A stretch of DNA of 42,917 bases from Methylocystis sp. L43 (GTDB lineage Bacteria; Pseudomonadota; Alphaproteobacteria; Rhizobiales; Beijerinckiaceae). The notes beneath the pieces were generated by a model that was not told the DNA's origin, did not search any database, and was given only the letters and a program-made list of their open reading frames with translations. A program made the translations under genes and the position numbers. Of this stretch, positions 8,196 through 16,480 are shown in pieces. The first letter of the stretch is position 1, and each line of letters opens with the position of its first letter. The stretch covers positions 1-42,917 of the forward strand of contig NZ_JADNRA010000011.1 of assembly GCF_015709525.1 (NCBI RefSeq), written 5' to 3'.

Positions 8196-9442
8196 TTCTT
8201 GCTGGCCTCGATCGTCCAAATAAAGCGGCCTTCGCGTAAGCCGCTCTCCAGGTTCGCCACGACACGCGCATCTCCGGGCAGGCCATCCACGATCTCAAGA
8301 CGCGCGTCCTCCGTGCGATGTCGGAATTTTACCAGACGCCTCCGCAACCGGCCGGACTCGACCGTCCATACCCGGCCTTGCCGTCCGTCGTAGCCCTGCA
8401 CGACGGCCTCTGGAACGAGGATCGCTCTATCAAGCTGAGCGACGGTGATCCAGACCTCCACCTGCTCGCCGAGATAGACTCGGAATGGCGGATTGTCGCC
8501 CTTAATGAGAACGCGCCGTTCCTCCGTAATGCGATCGCTTTCGAGGCCAATGCGGGCGACCCGTCCTGTGAACGCATCCTGCGGACGCGAGCGAAGGCGT
8601 GCATCGACATGTTGCCCTTCCTGGATAAATCCCGCGCGCGCTTCGTCGACATGAGCGAGACCCCAGTACGTGTCAGCCGCAATGAGCGTGAAAATTGGAT
8701 CGCCAGCCTTGACGACAGAGCCCAGTTCCTTGTGGCGCTCCATAATCACGGCGTCGTAGGGAGCCGTGAGCGTCCTATGGCGCAACATCGTTTCTTCGAA
8801 CTGATACTGAGCTCGCGCATCGGCCAGTTGCGCCTTCGCGCTGGCAATCTCGCTATCTGCAACGGCAACATCGGCGCGGGCTACGGCCTCGTCTCTGAAA
8901 GCCTCCTCTGCGACTTGCTTTGTGACGATGCTTCGCGCAACAAGCGCCTGCTTGCGCCGATTGGCTTCCTGTCTTTGCGCCATCACCGCCCGCGCCCTCT
9001 CGAGATTGGCATCCGCCCGGTTGATGTTCGTCTCGGCGATCAAGAGCGCAGCGCGCGCCTTTGCGACCTTGGCCTCTTGTTCGCTACTGGCGAGGCGCGC
9101 GAGGACCTGGCCCTTCGTCACGCGGTCGCCGTGGTCCGCGTGCAGTTCGACCAGCGTGGCCCCCACTTCGAAACCGATTTTCGACATCACACGGGCCTCG
9201 ACCGTGCCAAGCCCAAAGACTCGGATCGGCACGTTCTTTTCAATTGACGCGACCTCGACGGCGATCGGACGGTTCGCGTAAACGATTAGAGCCACGGCGA
9301 TGGCAAACAGTACGCCGGAGGTCGCCAGGGCGTATCTAGCGATACGCCCGCGAAGCGCTGCGGCATACAAGAGGCTGGCTCCGGTCTTTTCGCCAATAGA
9401 CGTGTCAGGCCCCCTGGCCGATCGTTCGGAGGACTCATTCAT
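8192..9442 (-). CDS. HlyD-family periplasmic adaptor of the ABC exporter
   Basis: Membrane-fusion protein of 416 residues. A single N-terminal helix (about residues 35-56, YALATSGVLFAIAVALIVYA) is followed by a lipoyl half (VGATLVELHADHGDRVTKGQ), a long coiled-coil rich in Ala/Arg/Glu (residues 125-225) and a beta-barrel (APYDAVIMERHKELGSVVKA). It would connect the downstream permease and ATPase to an outer membrane channel. Its stop overlaps the permease start, so the three genes form one minus-strand operon. The TetR gene lies upstream on the same strand, with a 288-base gap containing a gene remnant. Confidence 0.9.
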   Translation of the reverse strand: MNESSERSARGPDTSIGEKTGASLLYAAALRGRIARYALATSGVLFAIAVALIVYANRPIAVEVASIEKNVPIRVFGLGTVEARVMSKIGFEVGATLVELHADHGDRVTKGQVLARLASSEQEAKVAKARAALLIAETNINRADANLERARAVMAQRQEANRRKQALVARSIVTKQVAEEAFRDEAVARADVAVADSEIASAKAQLADARAQYQFEETMLRHRTLTAPYDAVIMERHKELGSVVKAGDPIFTLIAADTYWGLAHVDEARAGFIQEGQHVDARLRSRPQDAFTGRVARIGLESDRITEERRVLIKGDNPPFRVYLGEQVEVWITVAQLDRAILVPEAVVQGYDGRQGRVWTVESGRLRRRLVKFRHRTEDARLEIVDGLPGDARVVANLESGLREGRFIWTIEASKK

Positions 9443-9484
9443 GATCAGTCTCCCGGTCGCATAGAGTTCCGCTCCAATGAGGGA

Positions 9485-9726
9485 CTATCGTTCATTCATT
9501 GCCGCCACGTCGGAGATCCTCCAGCCCTCGGCCAGCGTGCGAATGCGTTCCATGCCGGCCGGCAGTGGCGCGTCGCTCTCCCACTTCCTTGTCACGTTGA
9601 GCATGGATCGAGCCCGATTGGCCTGATCGGTAGTGTTTTCGCCATGTCGCGTCGGAGCCTCCCGACATGCCGAGCTAGAACGCCAGCGCGGCTCCCAAGT
9701 TCGTTCCCGCTTGCCATGAACTTGCG
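9485..9726 (-). pseudogene. Unidentified ORF remnant between TetR and exporter genes
   Basis: An open frame of about 75 codons with no usable ATG, ending at 9485. It has a protein-like tail (ARSMLNVTRKWESDAPLPAG then MERIRTLAEGWRISDVAAMN). It looks like the 3' end of a gene whose start was removed when the TetR gene came to lie beside it. I do not recognise the family. Confidence 0.35.
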
Positions 9727-9730
9727 CGCA

Positions 9731-10384
9731 TCATCGCCTGATCTTTCCTCTTGGAGTTCTTGCATTCAGCGTCTCAGCATCGGAGGCGCCTGACTTCACG
9801 CCACGGAGGTAGATGCCGAGAACTCCATGAGCATGGGTGCGAACGCCTTTGATGTCGCCCGACAGCAATGATTGCATCACCAGACCCTGGATCATCCCGA
9901 TGAACAGGATCGCCGCCGCATGCGTGTCCAGATCATTGGCTGCTTCTCCAGCCGCCTTGGCCTCCTCAAGCTTTTTTGCAAGCCGCTCGGCATAGCGCTT
10001 GATGAGCATCCGTGCGATTTTCGTGGCGGGTGCGGCTTCGGCGCGCTGCAATTCACCGAACATCATTCGAGGCACGCCAGGATATTCGATCACGAACTCG
10101 ATATGACTCATGAACATCGCTCGCAATCCGTCCATCGGCGAGCATGCGCCTTCTGCCGCATGATCAATGCGATCCAGCAAACGATTGGTCACCCACTCCA
10201 TCACCGCCTCCCAGATCGCATCCTTCGTGGGGAAGTGACGAAACAAGGCGCCCTGCGTCACGTTCATGTGCTTAGCGATCGCTGCTGTCGTGATCTCGCT
10301 GGGGTTCTGCGCGCCGGAAAGTACGACAACTGCTTCGACGGTGAGTGATCGGCGCTCCTCGGCCGGAAGATACTTGGACTGCAT
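9731..10384 (-). CDS. TetR/AcrR-family transcriptional repressor
   Basis: A 217-residue regulator. The N-terminal helix-turn-helix reads EITTAAIAKHMNVTQGALFRHFPTKDAIWEAV (residues 30-62), the classic TetR DNA-binding core. The remainder is a helical ligand-binding and dimer domain (MFMSHIEFVIEYPGVPRMMF). The start at 10384 is followed 18 bases upstream by a perfect palindrome that is the likely operator. It precedes the HlyD-permease-ATPase operon on the same strand and so probably controls both itself and the exporter, derepressing on binding the exported compound. Confidence 0.9.
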   Translation of the reverse strand: MQSKYLPAEERRSLTVEAVVVLSGAQNPSEITTAAIAKHMNVTQGALFRHFPTKDAIWEAVMEWVTNRLLDRIDHAAEGACSPMDGLRAMFMSHIEFVIEYPGVPRMMFGELQRAEAAPATKIARMLIKRYAERLAKKLEEAKAAGEAANDLDTHAAAILFIGMIQGLVMQSLLSGDIKGVRTHAHGVLGIYLRGVKSGASDAETLNARTPRGKIRR

Positions 10385-10401
10385 GCTGCGGCTTGGCTCG
10401 G

Positions 10402-10425
10402 ATAATAGTAAGCAATTACTATTAT
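10402..10425. promoter_or_regulatory. Palindromic operator, likely TetR binding site
   Basis: ATAATAGTAA (10402-10411), spacer GCAA, TTACTATTAT (10416-10425). The arms are perfect 10-base inverted repeats and the element is unusually AT-rich for the region. It lies 18 bases upstream of the TetR start codon, where it would cover the promoter, which fits autorepression. Confidence 0.75.
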
Positions 10426-10878
10426 TGGTTAGCCGACTGCGTTGTCAAGGGACAGGCCTTCCTCTCCCGTGGCGTCGCGCTTAAGTAGAGTTGGATACGT
10501 TAGGAGCGCGGCGAGCGGGAGCTGATTACTCACTTTTCCGCTGAGCGGAACAAGCGGAGAACCGTGGCATTGATCCTCTCCATAGAGCGTTGGCTGGAAA
10601 AAAGGGGACGCCATGGCTGAGCTGCCCAGACGGCGATCAGGTTTTCTGGTTCAGCGAGATCTTAATCGAGCGATCGGAGACGTGGGATATAGGGCCCCAT
10701 TAGCGTAACCGCCCCCATAACCAAGCTCTATCTTGATCTTTGTGGCTACCTTTTCATATCGCAACGCTTTACAGAGTTGCGAGATTAGGGTCGCCGACAT
10801 TTCGCCGGGACCAAAGCGCTACGGCCGATGCCGCCAACTTGCCAGTTGCGCGAAGAAAGCCTTCCCTCCGGAGCTAGA
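10426..10878. other. Intergenic region without a recognised gene
   Basis: About 450 bases upstream of the TetR operator and before a plus-strand hypothetical gene. A 61-codon minus-strand ORF (10429-10614) has no known motif. Nothing else was recognised. Confidence 0.4.
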
Positions 10879-11448
10879 ATGCGCAACTTTTTTCGAACAC
10901 TTGCGCCCGAGCAATTCGATGCGAGCGTCGCAATCCGCGCCGACGGAAGCTATTTTTATTCGTACGACGGCATTCTTATTTTCGTGCCCGCTCTTATTCA
11001 GGCCTGCCGAGCGGGTTTCCTGGAAGCACGCCTGGAGGCCCGACTTAAACATGCCGCTGCGCAATTGCGCGACGAAGGCTTTCGATATGCCCAATATCTT
11101 GCCCGAGGACGTTACGCAGTATTCTTGGAGCGATCGGTCGCTAGAGGCCAATCGTCCTGTTTCCCATCACGCGAGATGAAGGTGTTTTGCATTCAGCCGC
11201 AAGCCGACGGCGCTATCGTGATTGGCGGCTCTCGACCAGACGCTAACGCCCCATGTCAACTTTCCGGAACAGATGCAGAAATCGACGGACGGCTCACCGT
11301 CAGGTTAGAAAAAGGCGTCAATGTCGTCAAACATAATGCGCAGACCAAGCGGTCGAATTTGAACCATTTCCTCGTCTACCAATGGCGCATTAAATCACCA
11401 GACGCCGACCCGTTCATGGTCGTCCAGCTTCCAGAATTAGGTCGATAA
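10879..11448 (+). CDS. Hypothetical protein
   Basis: A 189-residue ORF starting MRNFFRTLAPEQFDASVAIR. CCGGAG lies seven bases ahead of this ATG, which makes it better supported than the ATG at 10828. The product appears soluble and mixed alpha/beta, with one hydrophobic stretch (GILIFVPALIQACRAGFLEA) too short and polar to be a clear membrane helix. There is no signal peptide and no known catalytic motif. It has no operon partners. I do not recognise it; the codon pattern and length make a real gene more likely than not. Confidence 0.5.
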   Translation: MRNFFRTLAPEQFDASVAIRADGSYFYSYDGILIFVPALIQACRAGFLEARLEARLKHAAAQLRDEGFRYAQYLARGRYAVFLERSVARGQSSCFPSREMKVFCIQPQADGAIVIGGSRPDANAPCQLSGTDAEIDGRLTVRLEKGVNVVKHNAQTKRSNLNHFLVYQWRIKSPDADPFMVVQLPELGR

Positions 11449-11774
11449 GTCTGATAGCGCCTTGGTAACGCTCATCTTCGACTCGCCGGGCTGCCACGAC
11501 TTCAGAAAATCGATCCAGCCCCGGCTCAACCAGGACGCTGCCGTTAGTTGCGTGCCATTTAAGCATCGGGTTTCGTTCTGGCGCGAGCGTATCGTCCTTT
11601 TACACCGATGCCCCTCATACAAGACGAGTAGAGGATCTCTCGAGCAGCGGCCATAACGCGGACGTATGCCGCCAATCACAGTTCGAGCACGGCATCATGA
11701 AGGCAATAAGCCCTTGCAGAAAGGTACAAATCTGATGACGCGCTCAGTCGCGTCGAACCAAAGCAGAGTAGCAT
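11449..11774. other. Intergenic, nothing recognised
   Basis: About 325 bases. A minus-strand ORF across 11437-11679 reads QLTAASWLSRGWIDFLKSWQ near its end but has no recognisable family. No repeat or RNA gene was seen. Confidence 0.4.
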
Positions 11775-12059
11775 CTAAGGCGGAGAGGATCGAGCTACCG
11801 AATTCGTTGACAGTGGACTGATGGCTATTTCGACGATGGCCTCCGCCCCGAGGCTGTTACAACTTTGGGCATGGCGCTCCGCGAACCAATGTCCAACGCC
11901 CCGTTTAACCTTGCTAAGAAAATCGAGACCGCGGTCGTCCGCCAAGTGACCGAGATCACATATCAAGTCCGCAATAGCATGCGCCTCGACAGTGCCGCAC
12001 TCCTGTTGAAAAACGGCGACTGCATTAGCGCCGGCGGCTATGTGATTGGCCTTATTCAT
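11775..12059 (-). CDS. Small conserved hypothetical protein
   Basis: A 94-residue protein starting MNKANHIAAGANAVAVFQQE, with GGAGA placed seven bases upstream of the ATG at 12059. The central motif AIADLICDLGHLADDRGLDF followed by VKRGVGHWFAER resembles a widespread type of small Hyphomicrobiales plasmid or island protein of unknown function. A 119-codon ORF on the opposite strand covers the same bases but lacks such a motif, so the minus strand is taken as coding. The conserved part ends near residue 66. Confidence 0.6.
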   Translation of the reverse strand: MNKANHIAAGANAVAVFQQECGTVEAHAIADLICDLGHLADDRGLDFLSKVKRGVGHWFAERHAQSCNSLGAEAIVEIAISPLSTNSVARSSPP

Positions 12060-12229
12060 CGTTTCTCCAACCTGACAATTAGCTGGACCCTTGGAGCAGG
12101 ATATCAAGTCGGGAACTTGCACAATCACAGAGCGATAGGAGCTGATCAGCGGTCAGTGCTGTTACGGCCCCACCTTCAAACGAACGATGAAAGCGGCGAG
12201 TCTGATCTCCTGATTTGGAGATAAGGCTT

Positions 12230-12475
12230 ATGTCTAGACTTGATCTTTCGCTTGAGCCGAACGGCTCCGGGTTACGGCGCATCGAGGTGATCACTGGAGC
12301 TGGTGGTCGGCGCCGGTGGTCCGAAGGGGAGAAGGCGCTGGCAGTCGAAGGGAGTCGCTGGCTCCTGACGCGGTCGTCTCGCAGGTCGCGCGTCGACATG
12401 GCGCTACGCCACAGCAACTGTTCACCTGGCGAAGGGAGGCGCGCCGGAGGGCAGAGGCGGCGGGTTGCAATATTC
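12230..12475 (+). pseudogene. tnpA: IS66-family TnpA (orfA) fragment, frameshifted
   Basis: The reading MSRLDLSLEPNGSGLRRIEV then GRRRWSEGEK, continuing after a shift near 12350 as ESLAPDAVVSQVARRHGATP and QQLFTWRREARRRAE, is the helix-turn-helix accessory protein of IS66 elements. The bases GAAGGGAGTCG, where GAAGAGTCG is expected, break the frame. Homology stops near 12470; TnpB and TnpC are absent. It is a dead scrap of an insertion sequence. Confidence 0.85.
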
Positions 12476-12655
12476 TTCATCATTCCCCTCCGTTCATTTC
12501 TGATGCGGCAACTCAACTATGCCGAAAAAGGGGGGAGCCATTCCATAATCTTACGCTAAAGCGCTGATGGAGGTTCGCTGGTATCTCGGGATGGAGTTGC
12601 GCAGATAAGCCGGACCGCTGCGCGAAGGCCCTATTGCGCACCAAAGGAGCCGGCG

Positions 12656-12820
12656 ATGAAGAAGCATGAAATCGTCTTGGCGCAGGCCCATGCGACGCTG
12701 TTCGATCTGCCCAACCGCCCCGTCCCCGACGGCGATCTTCGGCGCCATAATTTAATGGTCCCAGCGCGGAAAGCCGCGTGGGTCGTCGGATGCAAAGAAA
12801 TCTCAATTGGCAACTATTAG
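12656..12820 (+). CDS. Very small hypothetical ORF
   Basis: A 54-codon ORF beginning MKKHEIVLAQAHATLFDLPN with AAAGGAG eight bases upstream of the ATG. It may instead be the truncated 5' end of a longer mobile-element gene, since it follows an IS66 fragment. No family recognised. Confidence 0.35.
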   Translation: MKKHEIVLAQAHATLFDLPNRPVPDGDLRRHNLMVPARKAAWVVGCKEISIGNY

Positions 12821-12836
12821 CGAAACGCAGAATGCC

Positions 12837-13385
12837 TCACATGGCGCCTTGCGGAACGTCTCGGTGATCCAGACGAGTCATCGAATACCGTATGATACTG
12901 GTTGTGACAGGCAACAGTAGCGCTCCTCCAAGTATGGCTACGATCATGATCGCTATCCACGTCGTCCTGTAGTTTGCGAGCGCTTCTTCGGGCATCAACC
13001 CTTGGAAGGGCGGCATCGCTCCAATGTCAATGATGAGGCCTAGAAAGGCAAAAAACAAAGATAGCACGATCATTTGCGCAGGGGGATTCTTCGCCCAGGC
13101 ATATAAATCGGCTCCAGAAGTGCGGTTGCTTTCATTTTTTGTTTCTGCAGCGCTATTTTGTGCATCATCTCCGACAAGCTCTCCGCACCGAAACACGCCG
13201 ACTTGCATTCCGCCATTTTCAACACTTTTCGCGCCAGTTCCGTTCACTTGATTTGCGGAAGGCGGAACCCCGGGGCGGCTAAGGAACACGTCGTCGGATC
13301 GCCAAGGTAGTTCAATGGCGTTTGCCGCCGGCGGAGGCGTGAGTAGGAAAGTGGCGAGCGCAAGTAGGTAGAAAACGTGGTTCAT
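12837..13385 (-). CDS. Exported membrane protein sharing an N-terminal motif with the cupredoxin-propeller protein
   Basis: A 182-residue protein with a signal peptide (MNHVFYLLALATFLL...ANA, cleavage near residue 23), a polar periplasmic segment, and two C-terminal helices (about residues 104-124, IVLSLFFAFLGLIIDIGAM, and 143-164, AIMIVAILGGALLLPVTTSI). Just after the signal peptide, residues 30-44 read SDDVFLSRPGVPPSA, matching 12 of 15 positions of [15 protein letters not shown] in the 613-residue protein at 17487. The function is unknown. Being divergent from the propeller/ECF/laccase genes and sharing that tag, it probably belongs to the same system, for instance as a membrane anchor or electron-transfer partner. 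Confidence 0.65.
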   Translation of the reverse strand: MNHVFYLLALATFLLTPPPAANAIELPWRSDDVFLSRPGVPPSANQVNGTGAKSVENGGMQVGVFRCGELVGDDAQNSAAETKNESNRTSGADLYAWAKNPPAQMIVLSLFFAFLGLIIDIGAMPPFQGLMPEEALANYRTTWIAIMIVAILGGALLLPVTTSIIRYSMTRLDHRDVPQGAM

Positions 13386-14134
13386 GCCATTGGGTCCTGC
13401 TACTTGGAGTTATTCGCCGACTCGGAGATCGCCCATCGTGCCGAATGCATGACGCCTCTTAGATGTGATGAAAAGACGAAATCTTACTTAGAGTCGGACT
13501 CAAATTCACATCTCGATTATCCAGGGCGATGCGTCGATGGATGCCTCCGATCTCTGGAGAGCCTTAGCGGCGATTGAGCCAAGCGAGCGTTCGTTCGACC
13601 AACGCCGTGCGCGAGGATGAATTCCAAGGTATCGATTTCGGAGGACCGCAAGCCTCGCTCGCGCTATTGCGGAAGCGAGCGGTGTGGTGCCCCCTTAGCA
13701 TCGACAGTCACGCGGGAAAGGCAATCCGTTCTCAGCCGCGACGTTCACTCACACGCGCCAATCACGTCACCCTTTTATAGCGGGCGTTGCTTGCTATTAC
13801 CGCACCGAGCGGCTTGCGTGTCGCAGCTTTCGTTGACAACGAAGGAAATTGGTGGATCATCGCGCCTGCGAGGGTGGCGATCCCTATTCCAGGCGGTATG
13901 CCCAAGCATCGCGGACGGCTCTTCAAAGCCGAGGATTCCGGATGCCGTCTTTATATCGACGTCTGTCTATGGACTTGACCGCTCGGCTCTACATTTGGCG
14001 GCGTGCCCCGGAGCGTCTGTTGTCGCGCCAGCAAAGCTGCGCGCGCAGCACGCGGCGGCTTTCTCATTGCGCCTCGCCTTGAACGCAGGCCGGCGGGCGC
14101 TTCGAATCCATCCAAAATCAAAAGGAGAAAGCAC
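13386..14134. other. Divergent intergenic region, 750 bases without a clear gene
   Basis: Lies between the minus-strand membrane protein and the plus-strand propeller gene. Short ORFs (for example 13787-13978, reading LAITAPSGLRVAAFVDNEGN) have no known motif. Promoters for both flanking genes must lie here, but no convincing operator was recognised. AAGGAGA at 14122-14128 is the ribosome binding site of the propeller gene. Confidence 0.45.
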
Positions 14135-15112
14135 TTGGTTTCCGCGATCATTCGCATTGTTCTCTTAACGAGCGCCCTGGCGCTTGCAATAGGCGCGCCG
14201 CAGCTGCGCGCCGAACCTGCGACGCCCATCAAGGGGACCGCCTATGTGACCTCGTGGTTCGGCGGCGTCGTTTCCGTTATAGATCTCGCATCAGGCGCAC
14301 TGAAGAAGAAAATCCCAGTCGGCATCCACAATCATAACGTCACGCTGCGTCCCGATCAGAAACAAGCTTGGGTCACGAACAACAACGCGGGGACCTTATC
14401 CATCATCGATACGCAAGCAAACAGCGTGATCAAAGCGCTGCCAACAGGAAAGGGTCCGCGACACATCTTTTTCAGCGCCGATGGCAAGGAAGCATACGTT
14501 ACGAACGAGTTCGACGACCGGGTCGAAATTTTTGACGCGCAGGCGGGTGCATCGCTTGGCGTCGTCAAGGTCGGCGCGATGCCGCATTTCGCGCTCGCTT
14601 CAGGCGACAGGCTTTTCGTCTCCAATTTCGGCGGCGGCGACGTGACGGTGCTCTCACGCGCAAAACGCCAGGCGCTCGCGACGATCGCTGTCGGAACAGG
14701 GCCGCTGGGCCAAGGCGCGACCAAGGACGGCAAGCGCGTTTATGTCGCCTGTCACAACGCCAATCTCGTCGCCGTGATCGACGCCGAAAGCCTTCGGCGG
14801 ATCGCGGATATCGAGACCGATGCGGGACCGGTGCAAGTCACGGTCGCGCCAAATCAGACCTTCGCTTATGTCGCTAATGACGGGGCGGGCACGGTGCAGA
14901 AAATCGACCTTGCCGTGAACAAAGTCATCAAAACGATCTCCATAGCGCCGGACGCGGGTAGTCACGGCGTCGGCTTCGCCGGCGACGGTCGCTGGCTCCT
15001 CATCACCAATACGGGAGCCAACAGCCTCTCGATCTTCGACACGCAGACGGATGAGATTGTGAAGACAATCTTCGTTCCGACAGCGCCTGAAGGCGTTGCG
15101 GTCCGGCGTTGA
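14135..15112 (+). CDS. Exported YncE-like YVTN beta-propeller protein
   Basis: A 325-residue periplasmic seven-bladed propeller. The TTG at 14135 is chosen because AAGGAGA lies six bases upstream and it gives a signal peptide (SAIIRIVLLTSALALAIG, cleaved near LRA-EPA). Repeats of the YVTN type follow (AYVTSWFGGVVSVIDLASG, AWVTNNNAGTLSIID, VYVACHNANLVAVID, AYVANDGAGTVQKID, LLITNTGANSLSIFD). His residues recur at blade edges (GIHNHNV, PRHIFFS, GSHGVGF). The SHGVGF site matches CHGVNF in the larger cupredoxin-propeller protein downstream, so the two propellers look related. The role is unknown; a binding or scaffold protein in the copper locus is inferred. Confidence 0.82.
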   Translation: MVSAIIRIVLLTSALALAIGAPQLRAEPATPIKGTAYVTSWFGGVVSVIDLASGALKKKIPVGIHNHNVTLRPDQKQAWVTNNNAGTLSIIDTQANSVIKALPTGKGPRHIFFSADGKEAYVTNEFDDRVEIFDAQAGASLGVVKVGAMPHFALASGDRLFVSNFGGGDVTVLSRAKRQALATIAVGTGPLGQGATKDGKRVYVACHNANLVAVIDAESLRRIADIETDAGPVQVTVAPNQTFAYVANDGAGTVQKIDLAVNKVIKTISIAPDAGSHGVGFAGDGRWLLITNTGANSLSIFDTQTDEIVKTIFVPTAPEGVAVRR

Positions 15113-15399
15113 ATAGCATCTTTTTTGCGAAACGGGGGAGACGCTCGCAATTCAATGGCGCCAGACTGCCCGAATCAGTCTTGTTCTCTTTAGCTATAAC
15201 GGCGCTTCGAAATTCCAAGGACTATCGTCCATGCCGCGGGCGCCGTTTAGCAGCTTTCCCTGCCCGCAGCGGATCAGAGACTTAGTTGCGCCGCAAAAAA
15301 TCCCAGCCGTTCATGAGGATGGCATTTCCCTAAAGTGTTGCTACATTTGGCTGCGGTACGCGTTTGTCACGCACCCGCGTTAATTTCTCCTGAGCCGTG

Positions 15400-16101
15400 A
15401 TGGAAATTATGCAACGATCCAATGCAGAGTGGCTGACGGCGCTTCAGGAGAGCGGTCGAGACCAACAGTTGGCGCTTGCGGACCTTCGAGCACGACTGCT
15501 TGCGGCAATTCGGGCCTATTTGGCGAAAGGCTACGCCACGCAAGAATCAACGCGTTCAGATGAAGCGCAGCACCTTGCTGAAGACTGCGCACAAGAGGCC
15601 ATTCTCATTATACAATCAAAACTTGGAGACTTTCGCGGCGAAAGCCGCTTTATGACTTGGGCTTATTCAATCGCAATCAGAGTCGTGCTCGGAGAGCTGC
15701 GCCGCCGTCGCTGGCGAGAAGCTACGATCGAGCGCGCTCAGCTTGGACAGACTTTGCCGGCTTGGCCGATTCAAGAACCGGGGCCGGAGCGCAGTCTACA
15801 GCAGCGCGAAGCGTGGACTCTACTTGCGCGACTTATCGGCGCCAAGCTTACTCCCTTGCAACGGACCGCACTTGTCGCTCACGCTTTTCAGGGGATGCCC
15901 TTGGACGAGGTCGCCGAATGGTTGGGTTCTAATCGGAATAATCTTTACAAACTCATCCACGATGCGCGTAAACGGCTCAAGCAGGCTTTGCTCGAAGAAG
16001 GCGTGACGCACAAAGATCTTATTGCCGTGTTTGACGAGCCAAAATCGGGAACCCATCTCCATTCGGAGGGTAAGACTTCCTCCGTTCAACGCATCTTATA
16101 G
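15400..16101 (+). CDS. ECF-family RNA polymerase sigma factor
   Basis: A 233-residue alternative sigma factor. Region 2 is seen in LAEDCAQEAILIIQSKLGDF then GESRFMTWAYSIAIRVV, and region 4 in LTPLQRTALVAHAFQGMPLD then VAEWLGSNRNNLYKLIHDAR. There is no sigma-70 region 1.1 or 3. GTG at 15397 and ATG at 15400 are both possible starts. The gene following six bases later encodes a small protein with a zinc anti-sigma motif, so this is a sigma/anti-sigma pair. It probably directs transcription of the laccase and cupredoxin-propeller genes downstream; the trigger may be copper or redox stress, which is inference. Confidence 0.9.
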   Translation: MEIMQRSNAEWLTALQESGRDQQLALADLRARLLAAIRAYLAKGYATQESTRSDEAQHLAEDCAQEAILIIQSKLGDFRGESRFMTWAYSIAIRVVLGELRRRRWREATIERAQLGQTLPAWPIQEPGPERSLQQREAWTLLARLIGAKLTPLQRTALVAHAFQGMPLDEVAEWLGSNRNNLYKLIHDARKRLKQALLEEGVTHKDLIAVFDEPKSGTHLHSEGKTSSVQRIL

Positions 16102-16107
16102 TCAGTC

Positions 16108-16368
16108 GTGCCGGAACCCGACATGAAACACAAAGACTTTACCCGCCTCATTGACACCGTCTTCGCCGCTAAGAGCGGAGAGGAGATGCTGTGCACGGAA
16201 TATTTTGATGAACTTCCACGTTACGTCGACATTGAGGCATCCGGTCAGGACGCCGGAGCCTTATTGCCCGAGGTTAAACACCATATGCATCAGTGCCCCG
16301 AGTGCGAAGAGGTTTATCTCGCCCTTCTGAGACTCGTGAACGCAGAAAAAACTTTTCCTTCGAGGTAA
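16108..16368 (+). CDS. Small ZAS-type anti-sigma factor candidate
   Basis: An 86-residue soluble protein following the ECF sigma gene. It has the zinc anti-sigma signature H-x3-C-x2-C in HMHQCPECEEVY, preceded by LCTEYFDELPRYVDIE, the typical amphipathic helix region. There is no transmembrane helix, so it would be a cytoplasmic sensor like RsrA/ChrR-type proteins, not a membrane-bound one. GTG at 16108 is used; ATG at 16123 (MKHKDFTRLID) is an alternative. Zinc loss or thiol oxidation would release the sigma factor, as known for the ZAS group. Confidence 0.75.
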   Translation: MPEPDMKHKDFTRLIDTVFAAKSGEEMLCTEYFDELPRYVDIEASGQDAGALLPEVKHHMHQCPECEEVYLALLRLVNAEKTFPSR

Positions 16369-16480
16369 GACCTCAGCGTTCCGTCGCATCTAAGTCGTAT
16401 CGGATCGAACTGGTTGGCGCGCGCGATCGGATCGATCGCCGGCATTGTCCCCGGTTCTCCGCTCGAAGGAGTGTGATGCG

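Noticed and set aside
11865-12224. Plus-strand 119-codon ORF
   Set aside because: The opposite strand carries the conserved DLICDLGHLAD motif and a proper ribosome binding site.
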